From Verrucomicrobiales bacterium (GTDB lineage Bacteria; Verrucomicrobiota; Verrucomicrobiia; Verrucomicrobiales; DEV007): a stretch of DNA of 64,000 nt. Below the pieces are notes generated by a model. It was given only the letters and a program-made list of their open reading frames with translations, did no database searches and was not told the origin of the DNA. How positions within the stretch are numbered: position 1 is the first letter of the stretch; every line of letters begins with the position of its first letter. Location of the stretch: NCBI GenBank assembly GCA_028047635.1, contig JAOFXR010000008.1, positions 26,661-90,660 of the forward strand. Reading direction: 5' to 3'. The position numbers were made by a program, and so were the translations under genes. Below are positions 27,250 through 37,063 of the stretch, one piece after another.

Positions 27250-28252
27250 TCAGTTTCTTTAGGTTAGCCTGATACTGCGCGGCATCCGTGACGGTCTCAT
27301 TCAGCTCGAGAGGGCGACCTACGATCATTCCGGCGTGAGAACTGAAATCGTTGAGGTAGCCGGAAATTGATTTATCGACGACGACCTTTTTGTAGTTCCG
27401 CGAGGCGCGCATAAAGCGGGCGACTCCGTCTTTGGTTCTCGAAATCAGTCCCACGTGCGAACAATAACCGCCGTGGTGCTTTGTCGCGATTCCAATGACA
27501 TCGCCATCCCGCAACTGAGGTTCGATCGCGGCGACTTTTGACTTGGGGATGTAGTGCACCGGCATCGCCGCGACGCGGTCTTCTGTCTCCTTCATCGGTG
27601 CACGCAATTCCGGGTTATTTTTGAGGTAACGGTAGCTCTTCCAGAGAATCGTCATCTCGCTGATTTTCCGGCCCTGAATCTGCTCTGCGCCGGGTAAGCC
27701 TGGAGTGATGTAGTTGCAGGTGCCACGTGCATCGTTTTCAATAAACCATTCTGCGAGGTAGTGGATGCGTTCAAGGTAGTTGCCTGAGCAATGGCCGCCG
27801 CGGTAGCGAGTAAATTGAATTTCCCTCAGAAGATCCTCCGGACTGTACTGTGATTTGGGCGCCCCTAACATGCGCGCCATGCCTAGGCATGGCGCGAAAA
27901 AAGTCCAGCAGTCGAGTCCGTCGAGATTGACGGAAGGGGATTCGATGTGGTCATCGATTTCCAGGGTGAAATTCTGATAAGGAAGACCACGCAACTCGTA
28001 GGCACATTTCATGAGGCGCTCATTCATGGGAAGCTTGCCCCAGTCTTCCTTCAGAGCCTTTTCCACGATGCCGTTAAACCGCGCCTCCCCCTTGAAAATT
28101 GTCGACATCGGTAACGGTCGTCTCAAGGCCGGCTGAGAAGAGGCATTCTCCTTTTTCGCTTCCAACTGGTAAGCCAGCTGGGCCTGAGCCGGATTTGAGA
28201 AAAGGGCAGCGCTACCCAGAGCGAGACAGGAACGTCGACTGATTGCTTTCAT
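27242..28252 (-). CDS. DUF1460 family exported amidase (NlpC/P60-like)
   Basis: 336-residue exported protein of the DUF1460 family, whose characterised members are N-acetylmuramoyl-L-alanine amidases with an NlpC/P60-type Cys/His centre. Cys115 in GLDCWTF and His266 in YCSHVGLI are the likely catalytic pair. Family blocks HCSGNYLERIHYLAEWF and ARGTCNYITPGLPG are present. The N-terminus SRRSCLALGSAALFSNPAQA looks like a Tat-like signal peptide. It probably trims or recycles peptidoglycan in the periplasm. Tail-to-tail overlap of 8 bases with the acidic hypothetical gene. Confidence 0.85.
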   Translation of the reverse strand: MKAISRRSCLALGSAALFSNPAQAQLAYQLEAKKENASSQPALRRPLPMSTIFKGEARFNGIVEKALKEDWGKLPMNERLMKCAYELRGLPYQNFTLEIDDHIESPSVNLDGLDCWTFFAPCLGMARMLGAPKSQYSPEDLLREIQFTRYRGGHCSGNYLERIHYLAEWFIENDARGTCNYITPGLPGAEQIQGRKISEMTILWKSYRYLKNNPELRAPMKETEDRVAAMPVHYIPKSKVAAIEPQLRDGDVIGIATKHHGGYCSHVGLISRTKDGVARFMRASRNYKKVVVDKSISGYLNDFSSHAGMIVGRPLELNETVTDAAQYQANLKKLIS

Positions 28253-28662
28253 CCTCTATAAAATACCGAAAATTGTGGGGAATACCAGATTAAGTTAAGA
28301 TATCTAAATGAGTTGGGGGTGATCGAGGGGTTCGGGAGGAGGATTTGGGGGAGATTGCGGAACGAAAAGCCGGCCGCGCAGCTAGCGGCAAGCCACGTAT
28401 CATTTTTGGGCTGATCGGTTCTCCCTTTTTAGACTGTCCTCACCTTGCGTTTGCTTAAGGTGCGAAAGAGGGGGCCTCACTACGGAGTGATATCAGCCAC
28501 ATCAGGTCCTGTTTGAGAGCCCTGCGAGAGGCACCCTGATAGACGCATACTTTTTGAATACCTCCCTGCTAAATCAGGGGCTGGAGGACATTCTCAATCA
28601 AGAATACCTCAGGTGATATCACTTTTGGGGGTGATACTAATAACTACTGTTCGGTCTAGAAA
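28253..28662. other. 410-base gap with repeated TGATATCA palindromes
   Basis: No convincing gene. The palindrome TGATATCA occurs at 28488-28495 and again inside the perfect 10-mer GTGATATCAC at 28613-28622, about 41 bases before the next start codon. GAATACCTC occurs twice (about 28556 and 28602), and CCTCCCTG/CAGGGGCTGGAGG around 28561-28587 can form a bulged hairpin. These could be operator and leader elements for the 28663 gene. No tRNA or known RNA family seen. Confidence 0.35.
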
Positions 28663-29091
28663 ATGAAGCCGGAGAAAATCACACTAGATAGCTTCGGCGA
28701 CTTTCACCTCTGGCAGAAGACTCTGAATGGCCACGAATTCTTTTACTATACCGGCGAGATCACTACCACGAACAAAGTAGTCAAGGTTGTTCTCCACCCG
28801 CCAAAGGGCACTCTCGATTGGGATGAATTTATTAGGTCGGCACCCGCTTTGATTGCCTCGATCAATGGGAGGCACAGAGAGATCATTTTATCGCGATGGT
28901 TTCCGATTTGGAACTTGCTCCGAAGATATGGCGACTGGTCGATCACACCACGAAATCATCGGAAACTTGCGGAGAAGCTGCATCTTCAAACAATCAAGAT
29001 AATCGCCGACGAAGATCACGAGATCATCCTCAAAGGGGTTCCGACGCATTCTTTTCTGGACCTCTTCGTCAGCTTTGATGAGGCGTTTTAG
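28663..29091 (+). CDS. Hypothetical cytoplasmic protein
   Basis: 142 residues, not recognised. No signal peptide or membrane helix. It reads as a small alpha/beta protein: strands around GHEFFYYTGEITT and NKVVKVVLHPPKG, a helix in LDWDEFIRSAPALIASING, and a C-terminal alternation with KIIADEDHEIILKG. The size and isolated position resemble immunity-type proteins, but no toxin gene is beside it, so no function is offered. It is flanked by two long gene-poor gaps and its composition is somewhat more AT-rich than neighbours, which may reflect transfer. Confidence 0.6.
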   Translation: MKPEKITLDSFGDFHLWQKTLNGHEFFYYTGEITTTNKVVKVVLHPPKGTLDWDEFIRSAPALIASINGRHREIILSRWFPIWNLLRRYGDWSITPRNHRKLAEKLHLQTIKIIADEDHEIILKGVPTHSFLDLFVSFDEAF

Positions 29092-29716
29092 ATGGCGGAC
29101 GCTTGGTTCGATGGCTGACCGAAAACCGGACCGAACAAGCCGGCGATCGTAAGCCCAATTCCGCTGTGAGTTGATTGACTTCTCCGGTTGGAATTCCTAT
29201 CCTAAAATCGAGATCGCGCTGGTCTCTCTAACATATGAATGGGATCTACTGAAATGAACGAACTTGACTAATGTCGTTTTTCTTCTCTTGAGTTATTCGG
29301 CCTTTTTTCCCGTAATGGGTCCTTCGCACTCGTATGAATGGAAAGACGAGCCCGAATCGTTTCAGTCTATAGACGCGCTCAATGAAGGAAGGATTAGTAG
29401 CGAGGGGCTGATGCTTATTGATCTTCAACCAGAAGAACGAAGTGACGATGCCCGTGAGATCCCATGATGAAAAAATCTTCCAGGGGCCTGTCCCTCGAAG
29501 GGCGCTTCTCAAAGAGAACAGAGGGCCGCTCCCCTTAGGCTGTGGCTGTCGGTCTGTTATGGATTGAGAGGCGGCTAGGTTTTCCGGTGAATAGAAAGTC
29601 ACCTTATTTTCAATCTTTAATCGGGACCTGATTCTGCTGGCGCGATGCGTCTTTTCAGCGACTATCGTCGTATCTCTCTCGTTTCTCCTATCACAGTCCC
29701 CCGCCCGAGTGACCTT
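29092..29716. other. 625-base gene-poor gap with a doubtful small frame
   Basis: No convincing gene. A 67-codon frame (29264-29467, plus strand, TTG start) has a hydrophobic start (VVFLLLSYSAFF) followed by a charged tail (SYEWKDEPESFQSID), as a tiny secreted protein might. It lacks a clear ribosome-binding site and any homologue I recognise. The remaining bases show no strong hairpin. The desaturase frame remains open from 29645, so its true start may lie inside this gap. Confidence 0.3.
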
Positions 29717-30826
29717 ATGCTATCCCGCATCCCTTTTCAGCGTGTAAACTGGATCAATTCCGTTTTCCTTTTTATCATTTCCGCACTGGCCGTCATTGCC
29801 GCTCCTATCTATCTCGTCAAATACGGGATGGATTGGTTTACCGGTGGGCTGATGCTGTTTTACATCATCGCGACCGGCCTCAGCATCACGCTGGGCTATC
29901 ACCGGCTCTTCTCGCATCTCTCCTTCAAGGCCAAATGGCCGGTGCGACTTGCCACCCTGATTTTTGGGGCCTGCGCTTTTGAAAATTCCGCTCTTTGTTG
30001 GGTCTCGGATCATCGAAATCACCACAAACATACCGATCACGACGACGATCCTTACGATATTTCGAAAGGCTTTTTCTGGGCTCACATGGGTTGGATTCTC
30101 TTCAAGGTCGAACCTGCCCGCCCGCTCGATAACGTGTCTGATTTGCAAAAAGACGAATTTGTCATGTGGCAGGCCCGCTGGGACAAGTGGATCGCTGCTC
30201 TCGTTGGCCTCGCGTTGCCGGCGCTGCTATGTGGGCTCTGGTCCGGAAGTTGGGTCGGAGCGCTCGGAGGATTTCTCCTCGTGGGCCCGTTGCGGATATT
30301 CCTCGTTCAGCAAAGCACTTTTTTCATCAATTCCCTGTGCCACACCCTCGGCCGTCAGCCATATTCGAGGAACTGCAGCGCGAAAGACAGCACCCTGATG
30401 GCATTTCTCACCTTTGGAGAAGGCTATCACAACTACCACCACGAGTTTCAGCATGATTACCGCAACGGTGTGAGAGCGTGGTGCTTTGATCCCACCAAGT
30501 GGATGATCTGGCTCCTTGAGAAAGTGGGTCTTGCTTCGAATCTTCGGCGCGTCCCCAATAGTCGGATTCTCCTTGCTGAAATGGGCGAAGCCCGACGTCG
30601 GACGAGCGAGCATCTTGAGAAACTGGCTGCCTCTGGAGTGACCGTTAGCGATCGAAGCCATCAGGCGGTGGTCGAACTGCTGGAGCGGGCTACTAAAAGT
30701 TACCACGAGCTGGAATCCGCCACGAGTGAGAGTGTTGAAATGTCGAAGGACAAGGTCGCTCAATGGCGTCGTGAAACGAGCGAGCTCATGTCTCGCCTCG
30801 CTAAGCTGACACCTTCGCTGGGGTGA
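29717..30826 (+). CDS. Acyl-lipid/acyl-CoA fatty acid desaturase
   Basis: Membrane di-iron desaturase that puts a double bond (probably delta-9) into fatty acyl chains. The three His boxes are clear: HRLFSH, HRNHHKH and HNYHH (in FGEGYHNYHHEFQHDYRNG). Membrane helices lie in WINSVFLFIISALAVIAAPIYL, GGLMLFYIIATGLSITLGY and the ALVGLALPALLCGLW region. ATG 29717 is preferred (MLSRIPFQRVNW); ATG 29645 would add 24 residues. The C-terminal 85 residues are a charged helical extension not needed for the fold. It stands alone and is convergent with the interrupted GH16 gene. Confidence 0.88.
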   Translation: MLSRIPFQRVNWINSVFLFIISALAVIAAPIYLVKYGMDWFTGGLMLFYIIATGLSITLGYHRLFSHLSFKAKWPVRLATLIFGACAFENSALCWVSDHRNHHKHTDHDDDPYDISKGFFWAHMGWILFKVEPARPLDNVSDLQKDEFVMWQARWDKWIAALVGLALPALLCGLWSGSWVGALGGFLLVGPLRIFLVQQSTFFINSLCHTLGRQPYSRNCSAKDSTLMAFLTFGEGYHNYHHEFQHDYRNGVRAWCFDPTKWMIWLLEKVGLASNLRRVPNSRILLAEMGEARRRTSEHLEKLAASGVTVSDRSHQAVVELLERATKSYHELESATSESVEMSKDKVAQWRRETSELMSRLAKLTPSLG

Positions 30827-30864
30827 GCGAAAATTAAGCGCCTTGCTTGGGTTCGGCCGGAGTC

Positions 30865-32181
30865 TTATCTGGCGGCTGGAAGCTCGTCACCCCTTGGCAC
30901 GGGGGATTCGATCAACTCGAAGTGATCGACGATAACGGGGTGGTTCTTCGGAAAGTTCGTGATAAAGACTGTGGCGGTTTTCGTGTCAGGACCCGTCGTA
31001 AACTCGAGGCTCTTTCGTGTGAAGTTTGGTTTGAAGAAACTAATGGTTCGTTTGTCGCCTCCGTATGCGGCGACATTGAGGTAGGCGTCAGTCCAGGCAT
31101 CCTTCATATTGGTAGCAGGGAGTTTAACCCTGGCTGAGAGGACGTAGGTGGTGTTGGGTTTGACGGTGACGGTTTGTTGGATTTTGCCTTCTTTCGTGAG
31201 CTGCGCCGCGAATGTGCCAATGTAGGCGTCTTTGGTGAGCGCTCCTCCGCCACTCCAGTATTTCAGGTCTTCTTCGAAGCCCTGGTTGCCGAAGAGGTTG
31301 GGGAGCGGTTGGGTATTCGTTTCGGGTTTAGCGCGTTGCCAGATACGGCATTAGTCGACGACGAATCGGGGGCTGTTTTTGAAGTGTTCTGCTTTAAGCA
31401 GGGCGGGGTTCATTTCCCAGTCGAATGTCTCAGAGTCGATCCAGACTTTTTGCTCGTTGGTGGCGACCCATTGGTTTCCCAGTTGTTGTCGAGTGACGGT
31501 ATTGATAAGGCGGCCGTCGATATAGATGCGGAGAAAGTCAGGATCCCATTCGAGCCCGTAGGTGTGAAAGTCGTCGGCAACTTTGAAGTTGAGGTGATGG
31601 TCGTTTTCCCAGATTCGTGTGCCGAAGTGGGGTGAACCTTTTCGCCAATCGTGGAAAGAGGTATTATAGAGGAAGGCCGAGTTCGAATTGGTCGGGTTTT
31701 CACCGAAATGCTCGAAGACGTCAATCTCGCCCCCGATGCCGGTAGTCCAGAACGAGGATGATACAGGACCCGCGGCAGCTTTGCAGCGCATCTCAAGGTA
31801 GCCGTGCTTGAACATTGCTTTTGAAACGATGGAGCCGGTGGTGACAGGGGCTGCTTTGCCGTAAGGGACTCCTTTGAGGGGCGTCTCTGAGAATTGGAAA
31901 TCAGGATCCCACCGCGAGGCGATTGTAAGGTTGCCGTTCGCGACGGTGACGTTCGCCGGGTTGAATTGGGAAGGCGCGCGCCCTTTCCATTCATTGTAAT
32001 AATTGCCATCGAGTCCGAGGTTGTTCCATTTCGTGAGATCGAGGGAATCGCCGTTGAACTCGTCTGAGACAGATTCGATGAGAGTCCAGCCGCCACGGTT
32101 CGACGGATCCGACACGGGGACGGGATCTCCGAATGCGTTCGACGTGGCGAGAAGGGTAAAGAAGAGGGTGCAGCGGGTCAT
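30865..32181 (-). pseudogene. GH16 glycanase with C-terminal carbohydrate-binding-like domain, split by in-frame TAA
   Basis: Secreted endo-beta-glycanase. Signal peptide (MTRCTLFFTLLATSNAFG), then a GH16 domain with the catalytic EIDVFE (Glu152 and Glu157) and WKGRAPSQF/NVTVANGNLTIAS blocks as in galactan-active members. At 31351-31353 the frame reads V-V-D-stop-C-R-I-W-Q, exactly where GH16 proteins have the conserved VDYVRVWQ-like strand, so the TAA replaces the Tyr codon. The same frame then stays open to 30865 and encodes a binding-module-like domain: NLFGNQGFEEDLKYW, then QTVTVKPNTTYVLSARVK. It may be a nonsense mutation, a sequence error or readthrough. The truncated 276-residue product would lose its last strand and the binding module. 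Confidence 0.75.
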
Positions 32182-32232
32182 GAAAATGAATGCCGATTAG
32201 ATTGCGTAATCGAAACTGATCAGTGGTGCTTT

Positions 32233-32970
32233 CTACTGATCGACGCTGTCAGCTTCCGGAGCATCCCCGGGCTCATTTCGATAAAGGATCGCGCCGGTTT
32301 GTTTCTCGAACTCTGCGGACATTTTTTGAAGCAAGTCCTGTCGAAGCAGCTGGTTGATTTCGAAGACCAGGTTCTGATTGAGTTTCCATTTCTCAGCCTT
32401 GGCCTCGACGAAGCCGGCTGCGACTCCTTCCGTTTGGAAACGCAGCAGGTAATTCTCCGTTTCCCGGTCATAGAGAGTCCCGTCTGCTTTTGCGGTGCCG
32501 TCTTTGTAATAGCTTTTGCCGTCGACAACGAGAGGTGGCTTGTAGCTATGCGTCCAATAGATGAAGAGGTAACGCTTGATCAGGATGGCTTCAACTCTCT
32601 CCGTCCAGTCCTCTTCCATCGGTTCGCTGGCGAATGAACTCTGAAGCAAGCGACCCATACCGTAGTTGGTGTTCAGGATTAATTTGTCCTCCGTCGTCAG
32701 CCTACTCAGCATCGGAGAGCCAAGTTCTTGAATCGAAACCGTGAGCGAGTTTGCAGGGGATAGCGGTTCAGCGAGTGGTGTTGCCAAGGCGAATGGCTTC
32801 CCTTCATAGGGGAAATCGGCAGCAAGCGCTTCGAACTCTGCGGCGAAAGCGTCGATACGTTCACGCAGTCCGGTTTCCTGTGAGAACTCGCGTTTGGTTG
32901 GCTCTCCGCACGAAGTGAGTAAGACGATTACCACTAGCGGACAGGAGAACAGAACCAGACGTCTGAACAT
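32233..32970 (-). CDS. Hypothetical lipoprotein
   Basis: 245 residues with a lipoprotein signal: hydrophobic VLFSCPLVVIVLLTSC, lipobox LTSC, Cys at about residue 21. The mature part is largely helical with a conserved-looking core (YLFIYWTHSYKPPLVVDGKSYY) and charged amphipathic helices (WKLNQNLVFEINQLLRQDLLQKM). I do not recognise the family. Residues after the Cys (GEPTK) would not obviously signal inner-membrane retention. It lies between the GH16 gene and the DUF1501 gene on the same strand, 74 bases from the latter's stop. Confidence 0.7.
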   Translation of the reverse strand: MFRRLVLFSCPLVVIVLLTSCGEPTKREFSQETGLRERIDAFAAEFEALAADFPYEGKPFALATPLAEPLSPANSLTVSIQELGSPMLSRLTTEDKLILNTNYGMGRLLQSSFASEPMEEDWTERVEAILIKRYLFIYWTHSYKPPLVVDGKSYYKDGTAKADGTLYDRETENYLLRFQTEGVAAGFVEAKAEKWKLNQNLVFEINQLLRQDLLQKMSAEFEKQTGAILYRNEPGDAPEADSVDQ

Positions 32971-33044
32971 AACGAAAGAGTAAAGACGAAACGGGGCGCT
33001 CTGGAAAGCATCTGTTTTGCAGCGGTAATCTTTCGCTACTCTAA

Positions 33045-34424
33045 TTATGCCAGAATCCCTTTCACAATCTCACCATGCACATCGGTGAGGCGGAAGTCTC
33101 GTCCTGCGTAGCGGTAGGTGAGCTTTTCATGATTCAGGCCCAGCAAATGCAAAATCGTGGCGTGCCAGTCGTGAATGTGAACTTTATCGAGGACTGCTTT
33201 GTGGCCGTGGTCGTCGGTTGCGCCATAACGCAAGCCGCCTTTGACGCCGCCTCCGGCCATCCACATGGAATAGCCCTGATTATTATGATCGCGCCCGTTC
33301 GTGCCCTGAGCGTGTGGCGTTCTTCCAAACTCACCGGCCCACATCACCAAGGTGTCTTTGAGCATGTCTCTGTCCTTGAGATCCCGGAGCAGTCCGGCAA
33401 TGGGTTGATCAATCTCGTTACAGTTCCGCGTCAGGCTGTCGCGAAGGTTGTTGTGATGATCCCAGTTCCCGTGATTGATCTGAATGAAGCGAACCCCGGC
33501 TTCCGCCATGCGACGGGCGCTGAGACACTGACGTCCGAATCCGGCGGTGGTGTTGTTTTCCAATCCGTAAAGTTTCTTCGTCGCCTCCGACTCCCTGGAA
33601 ATATCGAGGACTTCCGGCACTTCATCCTGCATCCGGAAAGCGAGTTCGTAGGATTCAATGATCCCTTCGACTTCGGGGTGAAACTCATCCCGTTTGAGTT
33701 TGGCTTCGTTGAGGGATTTGATGAAATCGAGCTGCACGCGCTGCATTTCCGAAGTCATCTGAGGATTCTTGATGTTGCTGATCGCTGCTTGTTGATCAGC
33801 GGCTACGAAACGGTTTCGAGCCTGCTTACCGATAGGAGTTCCCTGGTAGATCGCAGGAAGGAAGGCGCTGCCGTAATTCTGGGCGCCGTTCGGTGGAGCG
33901 AGAGTGACAAAGCCGGGAAGGCTGTCGTTTTCCGTGCCGAGCCCGTAGAGGGTCCACGCGCCGAGTGAGGGGCGGACAAACTGGAAGTTCCCGGTATGCA
34001 TCATCGTCTGCGCCTGCGGGTGATTCGGCAGGTCGGTGTGCATGCTGTTAATCAGGCAGAGATCGTCGGCGTGGTTCGCGAGCTGGGGGAAGAGCTCGGA
34101 AATCGGGAGTCCGCTTTCACCGTGTTGATTGAACTCAAAAGGGGAGCCGAGAAGTTTGGCGAATCCCTTGGCCTCTTTCCCGCTGTCGCGATTGAGGAGG
34201 GGCTTGTGATCAAAGGTATCGACATGTGAGGGGCCACCTTGCATTGAGAGAAAAATGATCCGTTTTGCCTTGGGGGCAAAGTGGGGGGTTCTTGGCGCGA
34301 GAGGATTCAATTCTGCTTCTTTGGCCGCCGCGGCGAGCGCGGAAAAAGCGAGGTAACCGAAACCACAGGAGCTCGTTTTCAGAGCCACTCTTCGCGAGAA
34401 TGCTTGAGGATTAAATGCGTTCAT
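33045..34424 (-). CDS. DUF1501 family protein, Tat-exported
   Basis: Second copy in this window of the DUF1501 family, about 459 residues. ATG 34424 is preferred to TTG 34430. The N-terminus has a twin-arginine-like signal (FSRRVALKTSSCGFGYLAFSALAAAA). Family blocks: FLSMQGGPSHVDTFDHK, VMWAGEFGRTPHAQGTNGRDHN and MAGGGVKGG, nearly the same as in the 5992-7443 protein. It follows the cytochrome-like gene by about 32 bases in one unit, the reverse strand equivalent of the pair at 2976-7443. Molecular function is not established. Confidence 0.85.
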   Translation of the reverse strand: MNAFNPQAFSRRVALKTSSCGFGYLAFSALAAAAKEAELNPLAPRTPHFAPKAKRIIFLSMQGGPSHVDTFDHKPLLNRDSGKEAKGFAKLLGSPFEFNQHGESGLPISELFPQLANHADDLCLINSMHTDLPNHPQAQTMMHTGNFQFVRPSLGAWTLYGLGTENDSLPGFVTLAPPNGAQNYGSAFLPAIYQGTPIGKQARNRFVAADQQAAISNIKNPQMTSEMQRVQLDFIKSLNEAKLKRDEFHPEVEGIIESYELAFRMQDEVPEVLDISRESEATKKLYGLENNTTAGFGRQCLSARRMAEAGVRFIQINHGNWDHHNNLRDSLTRNCNEIDQPIAGLLRDLKDRDMLKDTLVMWAGEFGRTPHAQGTNGRDHNNQGYSMWMAGGGVKGGLRYGATDDHGHKAVLDKVHIHDWHATILHLLGLNHEKLTYRYAGRDFRLTDVHGEIVKGILA

Positions 34425-34456
34425 AATCAATAAGTAAGCGTGGTATTTTAAGCGGA

Positions 34457-36994
34457 TTAATTAAGGTAGCGGAATTCGGCTGAGGAGATAAGGGACTGGC
34501 AAAAAGTGGTCAGCGCCATATACCTCGATTTTTCCACGGAGAGATTTTCGGCTTTAGCCACCTCGAGGAAGCGCTCGATATAGGCCCTGGTGTGTATACC
34601 TTCCTCCTGAGTGGGAGGGCGCGAGTAGCAGAGGTAAAAAGCAGCTTTCGCGAGTTCGGGGCCTTTGAGTTTTTGTTCTTTCACGAGATACTCAGCCATC
34701 GCCTGGGCGCTATTGATCGCGAAATCCGAGTTCATGAGGTAGAGCGCTTGAGAGGGAACCGTCGTCACTTCGCGCTTTCCGGAAAGGAGGCTGGGATCAG
34801 AAAAATCGAACAGGCTTAAGCTTTCAGGAACAAGCCCCCGCACGATCGGCAGATAGACGGAACGATGATTCGAAGGGGTATTGAGTTGGGTCTCCTGAAT
34901 ATTGCGTCCGACAAAACCATCGCCAACCTGAGAGACCATGGAGCCTTCGGGGCGCGAGAGGTCTAGATGCTGACTCACGGCGAGTGTTGCGTCGCGGAGC
35001 GATTCAGCATCGAGGCGTTTTCGATTGGCACGCCAGAGAAGCCGGTTCTCCGGATCTTTTTCAAACTGAGTCTCATCGTAGTTTGAGCTCATGCGGTAAG
35101 TTCGGCTCGTGACGATTTCACGGATGAGATCTTTGGTCGACCAGCTTGAATCGATCAGGGTGAGCGCCAGGTAGTCGAGGAGCTCGGGGTGACTTGGTTT
35201 TTCCCCGGTCGTGCCAAAATTATCCACGCTCGTGACAAGTCCTTCGCCAATGAGCCATCCCCAAACGCGATTGGCATAGACGCGGGCGGTGAGCGGATTC
35301 TCCGGAGAGGTGATCCATTCGGCGAGTTGGCGTCGTCCGCTTTCGTGGGTGCCAATCGCGGATTGGTTATTCGTCTGGATCACTTGGAGAAAGCCTCGAG
35401 GAGCCCGCTCTTCGGTGGGATTGCTTTCTTCTCCCCGGATCAGAATCTGGGAATCAAATGGCTCGTCGCGATCTTGAACGCCCATCGTGAAGGCGATGGG
35501 ATTGCCGTCATCGTCGTAGGATTTGATAAGTTGTTCCTGAATGCCAACCTGGTTTCGTGCTCTGAGGATTTGATTCAGCATGGCGCGTGCCCCATCGGCG
35601 TCACCACTTTGGCGAAGGTCTCTTGCCTTGTCTGTTAATTCGGTGAGCCGCTCCTCTATCAACGTCATCTGATACGTCATCTCGATCATTTCACCAAGAG
35701 ATTTGGTTTCGGTTCCCGCTTTCGATGTGGCGGGAAGCGAGACCAACTCGGTAGTGCGGCGGCTTTGCAGCGCCTCGGCGGTGCCGTAAAGGGTTTCAGA
35801 ACTCAGGAAAATTCCCGCCATCGAATAGTAATCTCCCATCGGAATGGGATCGAATTTGTGATCGTGGCAGCGGGCACAGGCGACCGTTGTGGCGAGGAAG
35901 GCCTGGCTGGTCGTGTCGAGTTGTTCGTCTGCGAGATCGAAACGAAACTGGCGCGAGTTGACTTCGTTGAGGCCCTTGGTTCCGATCGCGAGAAAGCTCG
36001 TCGCGATGAGATGTTCCGCCTTTTCTTCGGGCGATTCTGCCTCGAGCAGGTCACCGGCGATTTGCTCCTGAACAAATTCATCGAACGGTTTGTCGGCATT
36101 GAACGCATCGATCACATAGTCGCGATACCGCCAGGCATGAGGAAAGGTCGCGTTAATTTCTTTTCCTGAGGACTCGCCATAACGCGCCACGTCGAGCCAG
36201 TGGCGGCCCCAGCGCTCTCCGAATTGTTCCTTCGCGAGTAAAGTATCGACCGTTTTCGCGATCGTCGTTTTGGGATCGGCTCCATAGCCCGCGACAAATG
36301 CCTCAACCTCCTCTTGGCCCGGGGGGAGCCCAATTAGGTCAAAGTAGAGTCTCCGAACCAGCGTCAGAGGATTCGCATCACCGGCGGCGGTGAGTCCGGC
36401 GGTTTCGCGTCCTTTCGCTATAAACGTGTCGATCTCATTGAGCGACCACGAACCGGCTTCGGGCGAGGGCTCGCTGGAGGCGGAGGGGAGTTGATAGGCC
36501 CAATGGTCGCGACCGGCTTCGATGTCGATCGTGTTAGTGTATTCCGCGGGCGCTCCTGATTTGGACTTCCGCTCTCTGGGGTCCGGCGCACCCATTTCGA
36601 TCCATGTTCTAAAGTCGGCGATGACGCCATCATCGAGCTTGTACTTAGGCGGCATCTCTAAATCCGAATCCGTATAGAGGATCGCGGCATAGAGGAGGCT
36701 TTCGTCGAGATCACCCGGAACCACGGCTGGTCCTGTGTCTCCGCCAACAAGGCTCATCTCCCGTGTGTCGAGAAGCAGACCGCCTTTAATTTTATCACCG
36801 TCTTCGGAGTGGCATTTGTAACAGTGCTTAACGAGAGCAGGACGAATTTTTGACTCGAAGAAGTTGATCTGCTCGTCGGAATATTTCGGAGCGGTCGAAT
36901 TCATGATCATTTCCTGCGTCAGGCCTGATTGCCCAATAAGGGCAGGCAGGAGGCAGGTCGTTAGAAGCAATGTGCGATTCAAAACGGGCATCAT
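34457..36994 (-). CDS. PSCyt1/DUF1549/DUF1553 cytochrome c-like protein
   Basis: Exported planctomycete-cytochrome-type protein, about 845 residues. ATG 36994 (MMPVLNRTLLLTTCLLPALIG) is preferred to the upstream GTG 37012 because it gives a clean signal peptide. CYKCH near residue 55 is the PSCyt1 haem motif, with MPPK further on. GERWGRHWLDVARYGE and CARCHDHKFDPIPMGDYY mark DUF1549; NRVWGWLIGEGLV and ALYLMNSDF mark DUF1553. It is shorter than the 2976 copy because it lacks the large middle insert. The DUF1501 partner follows directly. Confidence 0.85.
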   Translation of the reverse strand: MMPVLNRTLLLTTCLLPALIGQSGLTQEMIMNSTAPKYSDEQINFFESKIRPALVKHCYKCHSEDGDKIKGGLLLDTREMSLVGGDTGPAVVPGDLDESLLYAAILYTDSDLEMPPKYKLDDGVIADFRTWIEMGAPDPRERKSKSGAPAEYTNTIDIEAGRDHWAYQLPSASSEPSPEAGSWSLNEIDTFIAKGRETAGLTAAGDANPLTLVRRLYFDLIGLPPGQEEVEAFVAGYGADPKTTIAKTVDTLLAKEQFGERWGRHWLDVARYGESSGKEINATFPHAWRYRDYVIDAFNADKPFDEFVQEQIAGDLLEAESPEEKAEHLIATSFLAIGTKGLNEVNSRQFRFDLADEQLDTTSQAFLATTVACARCHDHKFDPIPMGDYYSMAGIFLSSETLYGTAEALQSRRTTELVSLPATSKAGTETKSLGEMIEMTYQMTLIEERLTELTDKARDLRQSGDADGARAMLNQILRARNQVGIQEQLIKSYDDDGNPIAFTMGVQDRDEPFDSQILIRGEESNPTEERAPRGFLQVIQTNNQSAIGTHESGRRQLAEWITSPENPLTARVYANRVWGWLIGEGLVTSVDNFGTTGEKPSHPELLDYLALTLIDSSWSTKDLIREIVTSRTYRMSSNYDETQFEKDPENRLLWRANRKRLDAESLRDATLAVSQHLDLSRPEGSMVSQVGDGFVGRNIQETQLNTPSNHRSVYLPIVRGLVPESLSLFDFSDPSLLSGKREVTTVPSQALYLMNSDFAINSAQAMAEYLVKEQKLKGPELAKAAFYLCYSRPPTQEEGIHTRAYIERFLEVAKAENLSVEKSRYMALTTFCQSLISSAEFRYLN

Positions 36995-37063
36995 GAATGA
37001 TAGAACATCCACCCGGGGAAAAGGTTGCGGGGAAACCGCCGCTTTCGGTAAAAGCGACTGAAA

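Noticed and set aside
29246..29602. Minus-strand open frame of 118 codons in the gene-poor gap
   Set aside because: No ribosome-binding site, no domain pattern, and composition not like neighbouring genes.
33075..33968. Plus-strand open frame of 297 codons across the DUF1501 gene
   Set aside because: Mirror frame of a well-supported family protein; sequence is low in coding character.
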